A DNA stretch of 44,610 nucleotides from Alphaproteobacteria bacterium (GCA_009909005.1 JAAAOG010000080.1:1-44610), one strand, 5' to 3'. Numbered from the stretch's first letter, positions 9,010-17,903 are shown. Made by a program: numbers and translations. The notes: generated by a model from the letters alone, not told the origin.

Positions 9010-9768
9010 TTATCCCAGGACCTCGACGATCTTGCGGCCATAGGCGATCGAGGACTCGACCGACGTCGCGGTAATGAACGGTGCGTCGTGGACGACCATG
9101 GGGTTCTCGCGGTTGGTCTTCGGGTCCGAGAACACCGTGCCGTTGGGCCCGACCGCATCGCGCATGATGTCCTGCACCGGCAGCAGAAAGCCGGGGGTGA
9201 CGACGCTGGGGCTGGGATTGTCGGCGTCGGCTTCATACAGGTCGTAGGTCAGGTCGGCGGTGAAGTCCCAGGCGCGCGGATGCGCCGTGACCTTCTTGCC
9301 GTAGACGACGCTGCGATAATCGTTCTGGGCATTGCGGGTGAAGGCGAGGCAGGCAACGGCAAAGCACATCGCCGCGACCAGCTTGCCCTGCCCCAGCGCA
9401 TCCAGGATCAGGCCATGGATATAGCCGTTATTCGTCATGTCGAGATCGGTGCCGGGTCCGCCCGCCATCACCAGGGCGTCGAAATCCGCCATCTTCGCGT
9501 TGGTCACCGGCAGCGGATTGTCCCAGGTGCCGTCATGCAGCAGCGTCTTGATCCGCTCGCAAACCTCGGGCGGGTTGACGTGATAGTTCTGGATCGGGTC
9601 GACGAATGTGGGGTCGACGCTGATGGCGAAGGGCAGCGGCTTGCGTCCGCGCGGGGTCGCCAGCACCGGCTGATGACCGCCCTTTGCAAGCGCATCCCAC
9701 GGGGCTTGCAGCTCCTCGCCCCAGAACCCGCAATTCGATGCAATGACAAGAACTTTCTTACCCGCCAT
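9010..9768 (-). CDS. DJ-1/PfpI-family protein, Hsp31-like size (Cys-Phe variant)
   Basis: The 252-residue product starts MAGKKVLVIASNCGFWGEEL, giving the first strand with Glu18-Glu19. It contains DALVMAGGPGTDLDM and a nucleophile elbow LVAAMCFAVACLAF with Cys135. The residue after Cys is Phe136, not the His usual in PfpI and Hsp31 proteins. The length and the insertions are nearer the Hsp31/glyoxalase III branch than the ~180-residue DJ-1 branch. A C-terminal stretch, VVTPGFLLPVQDIMRDAVGP, is unlike the neighbouring paralogue, so the two genes are not a recent duplication. Possible roles are glyoxalase-type aldehyde detoxification or another hydrolase or lyase activity; none is shown. The start has GGGGAG eight bases upstream. 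An AT-rich 247-bp gap before it probably holds a promoter. Confidence 0.83.
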   Translation of the reverse strand: MAGKKVLVIASNCGFWGEELQAPWDALAKGGHQPVLATPRGRKPLPFAISVDPTFVDPIQNYHVNPPEVCERIKTLLHDGTWDNPLPVTNAKMADFDALVMAGGPGTDLDMTNNGYIHGLILDALGQGKLVAAMCFAVACLAFTRNAQNDYRSVVYGKKVTAHPRAWDFTADLTYDLYEADADNPSPSVVTPGFLLPVQDIMRDAVGPNGTVFSDPKTNRENPMVVHDAPFITATSVESSIAYGRKIVEVLG

Positions 9769-9841
9769 GACGCTGGCTCCCCGTCGCTGTGTTGCCGCCG
9801 ATTATCGTGGGCACAATGCCACAAAAGTCGTGATAAGACAA

Positions 9842-9873
9842 GTGATCACCGGAATTTTGCAGCACCTGATCAC
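9842..9873. promoter_or_regulatory. Paired TGATCA boxes upstream of the second DJ-1 gene
   Basis: TGATCA occurs at 9843-9848 (inside the palindrome GTGATCAC) and again at 9867-9872 (CTGATCAC), 24 bp centre to centre. A third near-copy, CTGATCCC, starts at about 9877. They lie in the AT-rich 247-bp gap between the cupin stop and the second DJ-1 start, about 75-105 bp upstream of that start. Regular spacing suggests an operator for a dimeric regulator, but the site type is not recognised. Confidence 0.3.
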
Positions 9874-10015
9874 AAGCTGATCCCGATGAACAAAAAATTA
9901 AGAAAACACGACAATACCATTTCAAACTTGAACCGCCATCGCCGCGGCCGTTCAATAATTGTCTTGCCGTGCCGGTCGCCAGGCCCGAGCGGGCCTGACG
10001 CATTCTTCCGATGCC

Positions 10016-10345
10016 TCAACTGTAGTGCGTACGCACGTCCCGGATCGGGCTGAAGACATCGATGGCTTCCGTGTCGCCGATCGCCACGAAGCGGTGCGGG
10101 ACGTTGGAGGGGATGAAGTAGGAATCCCCGGCCTTCAGCGTATAGGTCTCGTCGCCGATATCGACGGTGAAGCCGCCGCTGATGACGTAGCCGAACTGTT
10201 CCTGCGGATGGTGATGCAGAGCCACCTCATTGCCGTCGGGGATATTCCAATGGACGACGCTGAGGTTCTCGGAATGTCCCAGCCATTGCAGCAGCGTGCC
10301 ATTGCTGAGCTGTGACTTTTCGATCTTGTCGGCATAATTGATCAT
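10016..10345 (-). CDS. Single-domain cupin protein
   Basis: This 109-residue cupin carries motif 1 as ALHHHPQEQFGYVISGGF (His and Glu metal ligands) and motif 2 as IPSNVPHRFVAIGD (third His). It therefore probably binds a metal in a small beta-barrel. Single-domain cupins act as isomerases, dioxygenases, or sugar or ligand sensors; no substrate can be read here. The gene lies 52 bp after the TPP-enzyme gene and in the same direction, with a strong GGGAGGT six bases before its ATG, so it is likely its operon partner. The downstream gap of 247 bp before the DJ-1 pair may contain a second promoter. Confidence 0.9.
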   Translation of the reverse strand: MINYADKIEKSQLSNGTLLQWLGHSENLSVVHWNIPDGNEVALHHHPQEQFGYVISGGFTVDIGDETYTLKAGDSYFIPSNVPHRFVAIGDTEAIDVFSPIRDVRTHYS

Positions 10346-10397
10346 CGCGAAACCTCCCGAAACGGATTGCTGGCGGTGCCTTCCCGGCCCGGCCGGT

Positions 10398-12047
10398 TCA
10401 TTTGATCATGTGGTAGGGCGGATAGACCGTGTCTTCGACATCGACGTCGATCAGCGTGGGCTCGTTGGCCGCCAGCGCCTCCTGAAAGGCGGGCGCAAAG
10501 TCCTCCAGCCGGTCGACGCGATAGCCGCGGCCGCCGCAGGCCCGGGCATAGGCCACGTAATCCGGGCTGGGGAAATCGGTATAGGCCGTCTCCCCCAGGG
10601 TCATCATCTGGAACTGGCGGATGACGTTGAAGCCGCCATTGTTGAAGATCACCCAGATCACCGGGATCTTGTGGGTGACGGCGGTCATGAACTCGAACCC
10701 GGCCATCAGATAGGCGCCGTCGCCGACCCCGGCGACGACCGTGCGGTCGGGATGGGCGACCTTGAGGCCAATGGCGCCGTTCACATTGCTGGCCATCGGG
10801 CCGAAGCTGCCGGGGTTCTGGTAAATCTGGTTCTTCGTCAGGTGCAGATAGCAGTTGAGCCAGAGCATGTGCCCGCCGGCATCGCCCATGACGAAGGCGT
10901 TTTCCGGCAGCAGCCGGGCGATCTCGCGGCTCAGCAAAGCCGGGTGCACCTTGTCGCCGTGATAGCCGATCTGCTCGTCGACATAGCGTTGGCGCTGCAG
11001 CGGCTGCGGCGCGACAGGACCGGCCCGGTCCGCAAGAGCGGCGTTCAGCTGGTTCACCGCCGGCTTGACATCGCTGACCAGGCCGCAGGCCGGCGCGTAG
11101 ACCTTGCCGATTTCGTGCGGGTCGATGTTGATGTGCAGCAGCGTCTTGCCGGCGAACAGGTCGGGCTTGAACCCGAAGGTGGCGTTCTGGGCGAAGGAAT
11201 TGCCCATCGCCAGCACGACGTCCGCCTTGGCGAAGTATTGTTCGCCGGCCGGATCGCCGGAGGTCCCGAAGCCGCCCAGCGACAGCGGGTGATCCTCCGA
11301 AAGCACGCCCTTGGCATCCATGGTTGCGGCGAACGGAATCTGATAGCGCTCAAGCAACGCCAGGATTTCGCTCTGCGCGCCGCTGCGGATGGCGCCATAA
11401 CCGATGATCGCCATGATCGACTTGCCGCCGGCGACGGCGTCGGCCAGCAGCCCGGCCATCCGATCGAGGTCCTGCGGATCCGGCAGCACCGGCTTGACGC
11501 TCAGTGCGATCGGCCGGTGGTTCGGCACCTCCCGCTCGATGACGTCGGTCGGCACATGGATGTGGACGGGACCGGGCCGGCCCTCAAAGGCCAGGTTCAC
11601 CGCGTCCTCAAGAATATCGCAGGCCTGCGCCGGATCCTCGATGATCCAGGATTTCTTGGTGGTGGCGTTGAACATGACGCGGGAATTCGGCGTCCGGCTG
11701 AGGCCGGTCGCTTCGTTCAGGCCGCCCTTGCCCCAATGGTTCTTCGGGATGTAGCCGGAAATCGCCAGCACCGGAATCGCGTCGGACAGCGCCACCGCGA
11801 GACCGGAAAACAGGTTGAATTCGCCGGGACCCGCCGTGGAGAAGCAGACGCCGAGATTGTCGCTGAACATGGCATAGCCGCAGGCCATGAACGAGGCGCC
11901 CTGCTCGTTCTTGACGATGATCGGTTCCAGGACGCCCGAGCGTTTGATCTCGATGAGCATGGCGGCATTCGCCTCGCCCGCGCCGCCAAAGACGTGCTTG
12001 ACCCCGATGCCGGCCAGACCCTGGACCAGCGAAGCGCCCACATTCAT
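10398..12047 (-). CDS. Thiamine-pyrophosphate-dependent enzyme, acetolactate synthase-like
   Basis: The 549-residue protein has the three-domain plan of the pyruvate oxidase / acetolactate synthase family. The N-terminal PYR domain starts ASLVQGLAGIGVKHVFGGAG, and the catalytic Glu48 lies in IIVKNEQGASFMACGYA. A central Rossmann-like domain follows. The C-terminal PP domain has the TPP/Mg motif GVGDGAYLMAG about 26 residues before FNNGGFNVI. Members make or cleave 2-keto acids. Its exact substrate is not clear, and residues around the active site (YIPKNHWGKGG) are not ones I can assign to ilvB, gcl, oxc or xsc. An in-frame upstream extension to 12155 exists, but GGAGGT seven bases before 12047 decides this start. 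The cupin, DJ-1, GlgX and AGE genes follow in the same direction. Confidence 0.85.
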   Translation of the reverse strand: MNVGASLVQGLAGIGVKHVFGGAGEANAAMLIEIKRSGVLEPIIVKNEQGASFMACGYAMFSDNLGVCFSTAGPGEFNLFSGLAVALSDAIPVLAISGYIPKNHWGKGGLNEATGLSRTPNSRVMFNATTKKSWIIEDPAQACDILEDAVNLAFEGRPGPVHIHVPTDVIEREVPNHRPIALSVKPVLPDPQDLDRMAGLLADAVAGGKSIMAIIGYGAIRSGAQSEILALLERYQIPFAATMDAKGVLSEDHPLSLGGFGTSGDPAGEQYFAKADVVLAMGNSFAQNATFGFKPDLFAGKTLLHINIDPHEIGKVYAPACGLVSDVKPAVNQLNAALADRAGPVAPQPLQRQRYVDEQIGYHGDKVHPALLSREIARLLPENAFVMGDAGGHMLWLNCYLHLTKNQIYQNPGSFGPMASNVNGAIGLKVAHPDRTVVAGVGDGAYLMAGFEFMTAVTHKIPVIWVIFNNGGFNVIRQFQMMTLGETAYTDFPSPDYVAYARACGGRGYRVDRLEDFAPAFQEALAANEPTLIDVDVEDTVYPPYHMIK

Positions 12048-12449
12048 CCCGTCAACCTCCATCCCGTTGTCCGCCGCCCGCTGCCCGTTGTTCGCTTTCC
12101 ACCGGAGGGCCGACATGCTCGCGCTTGCAGCGGATTCCGATACAATTTTCGACAAATTCCAGAAAAGCTTGGCAAGCTCTTGCCGTGTTTTCGCACGGGG
12201 CCGCTAGATAATGCCAAGACATGTTAAGAGTACCTTAAAATACATAAGGAGTGCAACTCGAATGATTTTCACTAATCAGGCGATTGAGCATCTGCAGCAT
12301 TCTCCGGGCGGAATTTGCAGCAGAGGGCAGGAGCGGCTGCGAAATTGGTTGCGCTGCCCACCTTCATGGTCGAATGTATGAGATCGGGCCGGCGATGGAA
12401 GCGTTATTAAGCCCGCCGGCCGAAAGCCAAACCGCGAGGAACGGCAACC
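12048..12449. other. Divergent 402-bp control region between the TPP-enzyme and tautomerase genes
   Basis: This AT-richer stretch separates the minus-strand TPP gene from the plus-strand tautomerase gene and should hold both promoters. It contains the palindrome GGCAAG-CT-CTTGCC at 12171-12184 and the inverted repeat TTAAG-AGTAC-CTTAA at 12224-12238. A ribosome-binding-site-like AAGGAG at 12246-12251 precedes a short possible leader frame. Both inverted repeats could be operators. No convincing -35/-10 pair was found on either strand. Confidence 0.4.
12262..12381 (+). CDS. Possible 39-codon leader ORF, doubtful
   Basis: An ATG at 12262 lies ten bases after AAGGAG and opens a frame of 39 codons (MIFTNQAIEHLQHS...) ending in TGA at 12379-12381. 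It is 68 bp before the tautomerase start. The product is not recognised, has no obvious membrane or signal segment, and its codon use is less GC-rich at third positions than the neighbours. It may be a leader peptide or chance. Confidence 0.2.
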   Translation: MIFTNQAIEHLQHSPGGICSRGQERLRNWLRCPPSWSNV

Positions 12450-12674
12450 ATGCCGGCGATCATCGTCAACAGTCTCGCCCTGACCAGGGAACAGAAGACC
12501 AACCTGGCACGGGACATCACCCGGTCCTTCTCCGAGAATACGGGCGTGCCCATGGACCGCATCTATGTGTTCTTTGCCGGCCGCGAGTTGGAAGACGCCT
12601 CCATGGGCGGTGAACTGTTCTCCGAGCATCCGCCGAAGAACATCCACGGCAAGTTCAACGAGTCCGGCTCATGA
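12450..12674 (+). CDS. 4-oxalocrotonate tautomerase-like protein
   Basis: The 74-residue product begins MPAIIVNSLALTREQKTNLA. Removal of Met would expose Pro1, the catalytic base of the tautomerase superfamily, on the first beta strand; a helix and a second strand RIYVFFAGREL follow. 4-OT enzymes convert enol and keto forms of 2-hydroxymuconate-type acids, and relatives act on other small keto acids. It is slightly longer than the usual 62-residue 4-OT. Its stop overlaps the start of the HpcH/HpaI aldolase gene (ATGA at 12671-12674), so the two are translationally coupled and probably act on successive keto-acid intermediates. Confidence 0.85.
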   Translation: MPAIIVNSLALTREQKTNLARDITRSFSENTGVPMDRIYVFFAGRELEDASMGGELFSEHPPKNIHGKFNESGS

Positions 12675-13441
12675 AGGCCAGGCTCCGTCAGGCCCTCAAG
12701 GCCAATCAGCCGCTGGTCGGCACCGTCGTCACCATCGGCAGCCCGGTCATCGCCGAAATCATGGCGATCGCGGGGTGGGACTATATCTGGTTCGATCTCG
12801 AACACACCCCGATGGCCCTGGAAACGCTGCAGTCGATGCTGCAGGCGACCAACGGCCATGACGTCGCGACCATCGTCCGGGTCTCCGGCAATGACGAGGT
12901 GCTGATCAAGCGGGTCCTCGATCTCGGGCCTGACGGGATTATCGTACCGCTGGTCAACAGCGCCGATGATGCGCGCCGGGCCGTCCGCTTCCTGCGCTAC
13001 CCGCCGGAGGGCATCCGCGGTGCCGGTCTCGGCCGGGCGCAGGGGTACGGCGAGAGCGGCTCCGGCAATTATTTCGAGGAGGCCAATCGCAGCCTCGCCT
13101 TCATCGCCCAGATCGAACACATCGATGCCGTCAATGCGATCGACGAGATCCTGGCCGTCGACGGCGTCGATGGCTGTTTCCTCGGGCCGCTCGACATGTC
13201 GGGGAGCATGGGGCTGCTGGGGCAGACCAGCCATCCGGAGGTCGAGGCGGCGGAGCGGCGGGTCTTCGAGGCGTGCCGCAAGGCCGGGATGTCCTGCGGG
13301 ATCATGACCATGTCGCCGGCCCAGGCGACCGAGAGGCTGCGCCAGGGTTATCGCAATATCGGCCTGGGCATCGATGTCGACACGATCATGAGCGGCGCGG
13401 CGGCGGCGGTGAAGGCGGTCGACAAGAGCGTCGCCGGCTGA
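12671..13441 (+). CDS. HpcH/HpaI-family class II pyruvate aldolase
   Basis: The 256-residue protein matches HpaI-type aldolases in length and shows their active-site residues at the same numbering as E. coli HpaI. These are Asp42 and His45 in WFDLEH, Arg70 in TIVRVSG, and the metal ligands Glu149 (QIEH) and Asp175 (GPLDMSGSMG). RYPPEGIRGAGLGRA is also typical. Such enzymes cleave 4-hydroxy-2-keto acids, or condense pyruvate with aldehydes, using a divalent metal in the cytoplasm. The partner tautomerase overlaps its start by four bases. A Dabb gene follows 27 bp after its stop. The natural aldehyde is unknown; aromatic-acid catabolism is one option, but no ring-cleavage gene is in the window. 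Confidence 0.93.
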   Translation: MKARLRQALKANQPLVGTVVTIGSPVIAEIMAIAGWDYIWFDLEHTPMALETLQSMLQATNGHDVATIVRVSGNDEVLIKRVLDLGPDGIIVPLVNSADDARRAVRFLRYPPEGIRGAGLGRAQGYGESGSGNYFEEANRSLAFIAQIEHIDAVNAIDEILAVDGVDGCFLGPLDMSGSMGLLGQTSHPEVEAAERRVFEACRKAGMSCGIMTMSPAQATERLRQGYRNIGLGIDVDTIMSGAAAAVKAVDKSVAG

Positions 13442-13468
13442 TCAGAACGGCTCCGGGAGGGATCAACG

Positions 13469-13803
<335 letters not shown>

Positions 13804-13804
13804 T

Positions 13805-13829
13805 GAGGCCGGCACCGGTCGGCGGCCTC
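13805..13829. terminator. Bidirectional hairpin between convergent Dabb and DUF4239 genes
   Basis: The arms GAGGCCG (13805-13811) and CGGCCTC (13823-13829) flank an 11-nt loop and overlap the stop codon of the minus-strand DUF4239 gene. A T-run is absent. The location between convergent genes favours a terminator role. Confidence 0.4.
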
Positions 13830-14619
13830 AATGCGGGTCGGCCGCCATCAATTGCCGGACCTCCTCATAGGCGCCCAGGCCGACGGCGATGTCGCCGACG
13901 AACGGGTGGTTCATCATCACCGTCGTGAACACCAGCGACATGATGATGATGCCGAGCAGGCCGGTCATCGCCGCCTGCGCCAGGATGTTCGGCGAGGCGA
14001 AGAAGAACGTAAAGCCGATGGTAATCAGGCCGCCCAGCACCACCAGCCACCACAGAATGTCCGGCAGAGACCCGTCGGCCGCATCGATCCGTGCCCGCCG
14101 CGCGTCGATGACGTCGGCATAGGCGGCCAGCAGATTGTCGAGGACGGGGGGCGGCACGGCTTCAACCGAGGCAACCGCGAAGACGGGCTGTCCCAGTGCG
14201 TCGAGCAGCCGGGCGCCTTCCTCATGGGACGTCCGGCCCTCCCGCATCTGCGGGCTCTCCACGGCGATCACGTGGTTGAGATAGTCGCCCAATGCGCCCT
14301 GCAGCCGGCTCTCGTCCAGAGCGGGCAGGGTCTCGGCAAGCCGGAAGAGCTTGACCATCGCCGTCGCTTCGGCGGCCACGGCGGCTTCCGCCTCCTCGTA
14401 CTTCTCCCACACGGAAACCAGCACGAAGGTCGCAAGAACGGCATAGGCGACACCCATGGTCGCGTACTTGAACCCGGCGACCTCGTTGTTCACGACCAGC
14501 GCCTCGAAGCCGATGTGCCGGCGCAGGAGGAACAGACCGGCGATGGCCAGAGCCGGTATCAACAGGATCATCAACATGGCCGCGAGGATCACGGGGAGGT
14601 CGGCAAGCCCGGCATGCAT
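13828..14619 (-). CDS. DUF4239 (bestrophin-like) membrane protein
   Basis: The 263-residue protein has two membrane segments near the N-terminus (about 10-33, LPVILAAMLMILLIPALAIAG split; and about 55-73, TMGVAYAVLATFVLVSVW). A soluble helical middle (about 75-195) contains EEAEAAVAAEATAMVKLFRL and GDYLNHVIAVE. Two more membrane segments lie at the end (about 200-245). The order and the phrase MGVAYAVLATF..VSVWEKY are typical of DUF4239 proteins. A channel-like role has been suggested from similarity to bestrophins, without proof. The longest frame starts at 14655; the ATG at 14619 was chosen because GGAGA lies nine bases upstream and the extra 12 residues are Arg-rich and unlikely. It stands alone, convergent to the Dabb gene. 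Confidence 0.8.
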   Translation of the reverse strand: MHAGLADLPVILAAMLMILLIPALAIAGLFLLRRHIGFEALVVNNEVAGFKYATMGVAYAVLATFVLVSVWEKYEEAEAAVAAEATAMVKLFRLAETLPALDESRLQGALGDYLNHVIAVESPQMREGRTSHEEGARLLDALGQPVFAVASVEAVPPPVLDNLLAAYADVIDARRARIDAADGSLPDILWWLVVLGGLITIGFTFFFASPNILAQAAMTGLLGIIIMSLVFTTVMMNHPFVGDIAVGLGAYEEVRQLMAADPH

Positions 14620-14703
14620 GGCCCATGGTCTCCGGCTTCGGGATGGCAGCCGCAAAAATCCGCACAGCCCGCGCCTCTTGTAAATAGCCTTGAAGAGTGT
14701 CGT

Positions 14704-15792
14704 TCAGGCGAACCGGCGGGCCAGTGCCGAGCCTGTCCAGTCGGCCCGCACCTCCGCCATCACGTCCGGGTCGAGGTAATCGTCGACGCGACTGCGGACA
14801 TGCGCGATCAGTCCGGCATCGGTCAGCTCGGCCGACCAGTCCTCCGCGCTCGCCGCCTTATGCTTGTCGGCCCTCGCCGTCTCCCCGGACTGGACCCGCC
14901 ATTTCGCGCACCAGGTCACCGACCATAGCCACATGATCCGGCGCAGGGGCAGCAGCCACGGCCGCGACGCGAGGCCGAGAGCAGTTGGCACCGCGTCCAG
15001 CCAGGCCTCGTAGAACTGCGCGGTCTCGGCATGACCCAGCACCGCATGGGTAGCAACATCCCAGGTTGTCGAGGTATAGAGAGTCGCATGGGCGAGATCG
15101 TAGCCGGCCGCCCCGTATCGCCCCTTTTCGAGGTCGACCAGCACCGCCCGGCCGGCATCGTCGATCAGGAAATTGCCCGGATGGGCATCGAAGGAGATCA
15201 GCGTCACCGGCGGCGCCCGATCCGGCTCGGCCTGGCGCCGGGCGGTCTCCAGCTCCTCGTCGATCTGCCGGCGGGCCGCCGCGGCCAGGCCCGCGCCGTC
15301 GAGAAAGGCCGCCTGACGTTCGACCTCGGCCAGCGTCTCCGCCACCGGGTTGCCGTGGTCGCGCAAAGGCGGCCGCTGGTCGGCCGGCGGCACCGGCAAA
15401 GCATGGATCGCCGCCAGCGCCTCGGCCAGGGCCGGCAGATCCTGCGGCAGTTGCGGCGGGCGGCCGGCGATCTCGTCGACGACCAGGGCGCCCATCGGCA
15501 GATCCGGCGCCGGCGGCAGCACCGCATGCAGATGTGGAACATGCGCGCAGAGCCCGGCGCGCTGGAAGCAGGCAGCCTGATAGGCAAGATTGGCGGCGGC
15601 ATCCAGACCCATCTGGCTCTGGCGCGGCACCCGAAGCAACAGGCCCGTCCCGGCGATCCGCACATGGTCGTGGGCCAGCCCGCTCGTCGCCAGCGGCGCC
15701 AGCCCGTCGACATCGCCGCCCAGCTCCGGCATGACATCTCCCAGAGCCCTCGACAGGCCCGGCAGACAGGCGTCAATCTTCCCCCGGCTCAA
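14704..15792 (-). CDS. APH-like phosphotransferase (aminoglycoside/choline kinase fold)
   Basis: The 362-residue protein carries the kinase-like core of the APH family. The catalytic loop is LISFDAHPGNFLIDD, and the metal-binding site is AVLVDLEKGRYGAAGYDLAH. The catalytic Asp and the following Asn are kept; the usual His-Gly before Asp is replaced by Ser-Phe. The N-terminal lobe includes GLLLRVPRQSQMGLD and a hinge-like MGALVVDEIAGRPP. The substrate could be a small hydroxylated metabolite; there is no sign that it is an antibiotic resistance enzyme. The only frame start upstream of the fold is a TTG at 15790-15792 preceded by a G-rich stretch. The gene is divergent from recG with just 26 bp between starts. 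Confidence 0.82.
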   Translation of the reverse strand: MSRGKIDACLPGLSRALGDVMPELGGDVDGLAPLATSGLAHDHVRIAGTGLLLRVPRQSQMGLDAAANLAYQAACFQRAGLCAHVPHLHAVLPPAPDLPMGALVVDEIAGRPPQLPQDLPALAEALAAIHALPVPPADQRPPLRDHGNPVAETLAEVERQAAFLDGAGLAAAARRQIDEELETARRQAEPDRAPPVTLISFDAHPGNFLIDDAGRAVLVDLEKGRYGAAGYDLAHATLYTSTTWDVATHAVLGHAETAQFYEAWLDAVPTALGLASRPWLLPLRRIMWLWSVTWCAKWRVQSGETARADKHKAASAEDWSAELTDAGLIAHVRSRVDDYLDPDVMAEVRADWTGSALARRFA

Positions 15793-15818
15793 ATCCCCAC
15801 CAGTGTCCTCTGGCCCTC

Positions 15819-17903
15819 ATGCGCCCGCCGGCCCTCAACCCCCTTTTTGCGGAGATCACCGCCCTGCCCGGCGTCGGCCCGCGAATCGCGCCGCTGCTGG
15901 CCAAAGCGGCGGGACCCAAGGTCGTCGACCTGCTCTGGCACCTGCCGACCGGGCTGATCGACCGGCGGCAGACGCCCTCGGTCGCGGACGCGCCTGTGGG
16001 TGAGGTAGCAACCCTGCGCCTGCGTGTCGAGGGCCATATCCCGCAACCGCGGACCCACCGCACCCCCTATCGGGTGCGCTGCCGCGATGACAGCGGCACC
16101 ATCGACCTTGTCTACTTTCATCCCAACCCCGACTGGCTGGCCAAGACCCTGCCGGTCGGCGAGGAGTGGGTGGTCAGCGGCCGGGTGGACCTTTATCAGG
16201 GGCAGAGGCAGATGCCCCATCCGGATTTGATCGAGCCGCCCGAGCGATTCGAGGCCGTCGCCGTGGTCGAGCCGGTCTATCGGCTGAGCACCGGGCTGGT
16301 GCCCAAGGTCATGAGCAAGACCGTGGCCGCGGCCCTGGAGCGGCTGCCGGAACTGCCCGAATGGCAGGACCCGGCCTGGCTCGCCCGGCAGGGCTGGCCG
16401 GCCTGGCATGAGGCGCTGCACGCCGCACACAGACCGCAAGGCCAGGCCGAGCTCGCCCCAGACACGCCGCCCCGCCGCCGCCTCGCCTATGACGAGCTGC
16501 TCTCGAACCAGCTGGCCCTGGCGCTGATCCGCGCCGCCTATCGCCGGCGGCCCGGCCGGCCTTTCGCCGGCGACGGCCGGCTGCGGGACCGCCTGGCCGC
16601 CGCCCTGCCCTTCGCCCTGACACCGTCCCAGACCATGGCACTGGCGGAGATCACCGGCGATATGGCCTCGGATTATCGCATGCTGCGGCTGCTGCAGGGC
16701 GATGTCGGCAGCGGCAAGACGGTGGTGGCGCTGTTCGCCATGCTGGCGGCGGTCGAGTGCGGCGCCCAGGCGGCGCTGCTCGCCCCGACCGAAGTCCTGG
16801 CCCGCCAGCATTTCGAGACCATCCTGCCGCTCGCCGCGAAGGCCGGGGTGCCGGCCGCACTGCTCACCGGCCGCGACAAGGGCCGGCCGCGCGCCGAAAC
16901 CGTCGCGGAACTCGCGGCCGGCATGACGAGGATCATTGTCGGCACCCACGCGCTCCTGAGCGAGGATGTCGGCTTTGCCGATCTCGGCCTCGCCGTGATC
17001 GACGAGCAGCATCGCTTCGGCGTCGACCAGCGCCTCGCTCTGTCGGCCAAGGGGCGGGCCGTCGACATGCTGGTGATGACCGCGACGCCGATCCCGCGGA
17101 CCCTGCAGCTGACGGCCTATGGCGACATGGACGTCTCGCGCATCACCGAGAAGCCGCCGGGGCGCCGGCCGGTCGACACCCGGACCATCCCGCAGGAGCG
17201 GCTGGCCGAGATCGTCGAGGGCATCGGACGGCAGATCGACCGCGGCGCCCAGGTCTTCTGGGTCTGCCCCCTGGTCGAAGAGTCCGAATCCTCCGACCTC
17301 GCCGCGGCGGAGGAGCGGGCCGCCGCCCTGCAGCGGCGCTTCGGCGAGCGCGTCGGCCTGATCCATGGCCGCCTGAAGTCGGCGGAAAAGGACCGGGTCA
17401 TGGCCGGTTTCGCCGCCGGGGACATCGCCCTGCTGGTGGCCACCACGGTGATCGAAGTCGGGGTGAACGTGCCGGCCGCCACGGTGATGGTCATCGAACA
17501 CGCCGAGCGCTTCGGCCTCGCCCAATTGCACCAGCTGCGCGGCCGGGTCGGCCGCAGCGACCGGCCGTCGACCTGTATCCTTCTCTATGCACCGCCGCTG
17601 ACGGACGCCGCCAAGGCGCGCCTGAAAGTCCTGCGGGACACCGAGGACGGCTTCCTCATCGCCGAGGAGGACCTGCGGCTGCGCGGCCCCGGCGAGGTGC
17701 TCGGCGTCCGCCAGAGCGGCCTGCCCGGCTTCCGCCTCGCCGACCCGGCCGCCCATGGCGATCTGCTGAACGTCGCGGGCGATGACTGCCGGCTGATCCT
17801 GCAGCGCGACCCCGATCTGCAAAGCCCGCGCGGCGAGGCCTTGCGCACCCTCCTCTACCTGTTCGAGCGCGACGCCGCCGTCCGCTATCTGCGATCCGGC
17901 TGA
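15819..17903 (+). CDS. recG: ATP-dependent DNA helicase RecG
   Basis: The 694 residues match E. coli RecG (693). The N-terminal wedge/OB part includes LPGVGPRIAPLLAKA and an OB-like core (RCRDDSGTIDLVYFHP). Helicase motifs follow: Q-like TPSQTMALAEI, Walker A GDVGSGKTVVAL (about residue 294), TAPTEVLARQH-type motif Ia (LAPTEVLARQHF), DEQH box VIDEQHRFG (about 393), motif III TATPIPRT, motif V VATTVIEVGVNVP and motif VI QLRGRVGRS. RecG remodels stalled forks and branch-migrates Holliday junctions. The ATG has no strong ribosome binding site. In many alphaproteobacteria recG lies beside sdhE-mfd; here those genes are about 22.5 kb downstream. Confidence 0.97.
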   Translation: MRPPALNPLFAEITALPGVGPRIAPLLAKAAGPKVVDLLWHLPTGLIDRRQTPSVADAPVGEVATLRLRVEGHIPQPRTHRTPYRVRCRDDSGTIDLVYFHPNPDWLAKTLPVGEEWVVSGRVDLYQGQRQMPHPDLIEPPERFEAVAVVEPVYRLSTGLVPKVMSKTVAAALERLPELPEWQDPAWLARQGWPAWHEALHAAHRPQGQAELAPDTPPRRRLAYDELLSNQLALALIRAAYRRRPGRPFAGDGRLRDRLAAALPFALTPSQTMALAEITGDMASDYRMLRLLQGDVGSGKTVVALFAMLAAVECGAQAALLAPTEVLARQHFETILPLAAKAGVPAALLTGRDKGRPRAETVAELAAGMTRIIVGTHALLSEDVGFADLGLAVIDEQHRFGVDQRLALSAKGRAVDMLVMTATPIPRTLQLTAYGDMDVSRITEKPPGRRPVDTRTIPQERLAEIVEGIGRQIDRGAQVFWVCPLVEESESSDLAAAEERAAALQRRFGERVGLIHGRLKSAEKDRVMAGFAAGDIALLVATTVIEVGVNVPAATVMVIEHAERFGLAQLHQLRGRVGRSDRPSTCILLYAPPLTDAAKARLKVLRDTEDGFLIAEEDLRLRGPGEVLGVRQSGLPGFRLADPAAHGDLLNVAGDDCRLILQRDPDLQSPRGEALRTLLYLFERDAAVRYLRSG

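Noticed and set aside
6284-9043. Open plus-strand frame of about 919 codons opposite glgX and a DJ-1 gene.
   Set aside because: Antisense shadow; it spans two real genes and the gap between them and shows no protein motifs.
14704-15792. Antibiotic resistance aminoglycoside kinase.
   Set aside because: Only the fold is shared; the catalytic loop is divergent and nothing around it suggests resistance.
15789-17822. Open minus-strand frame of about 677 codons opposite recG.
   Set aside because: RecG motifs on the plus strand are unmistakable; the antisense frame has none.
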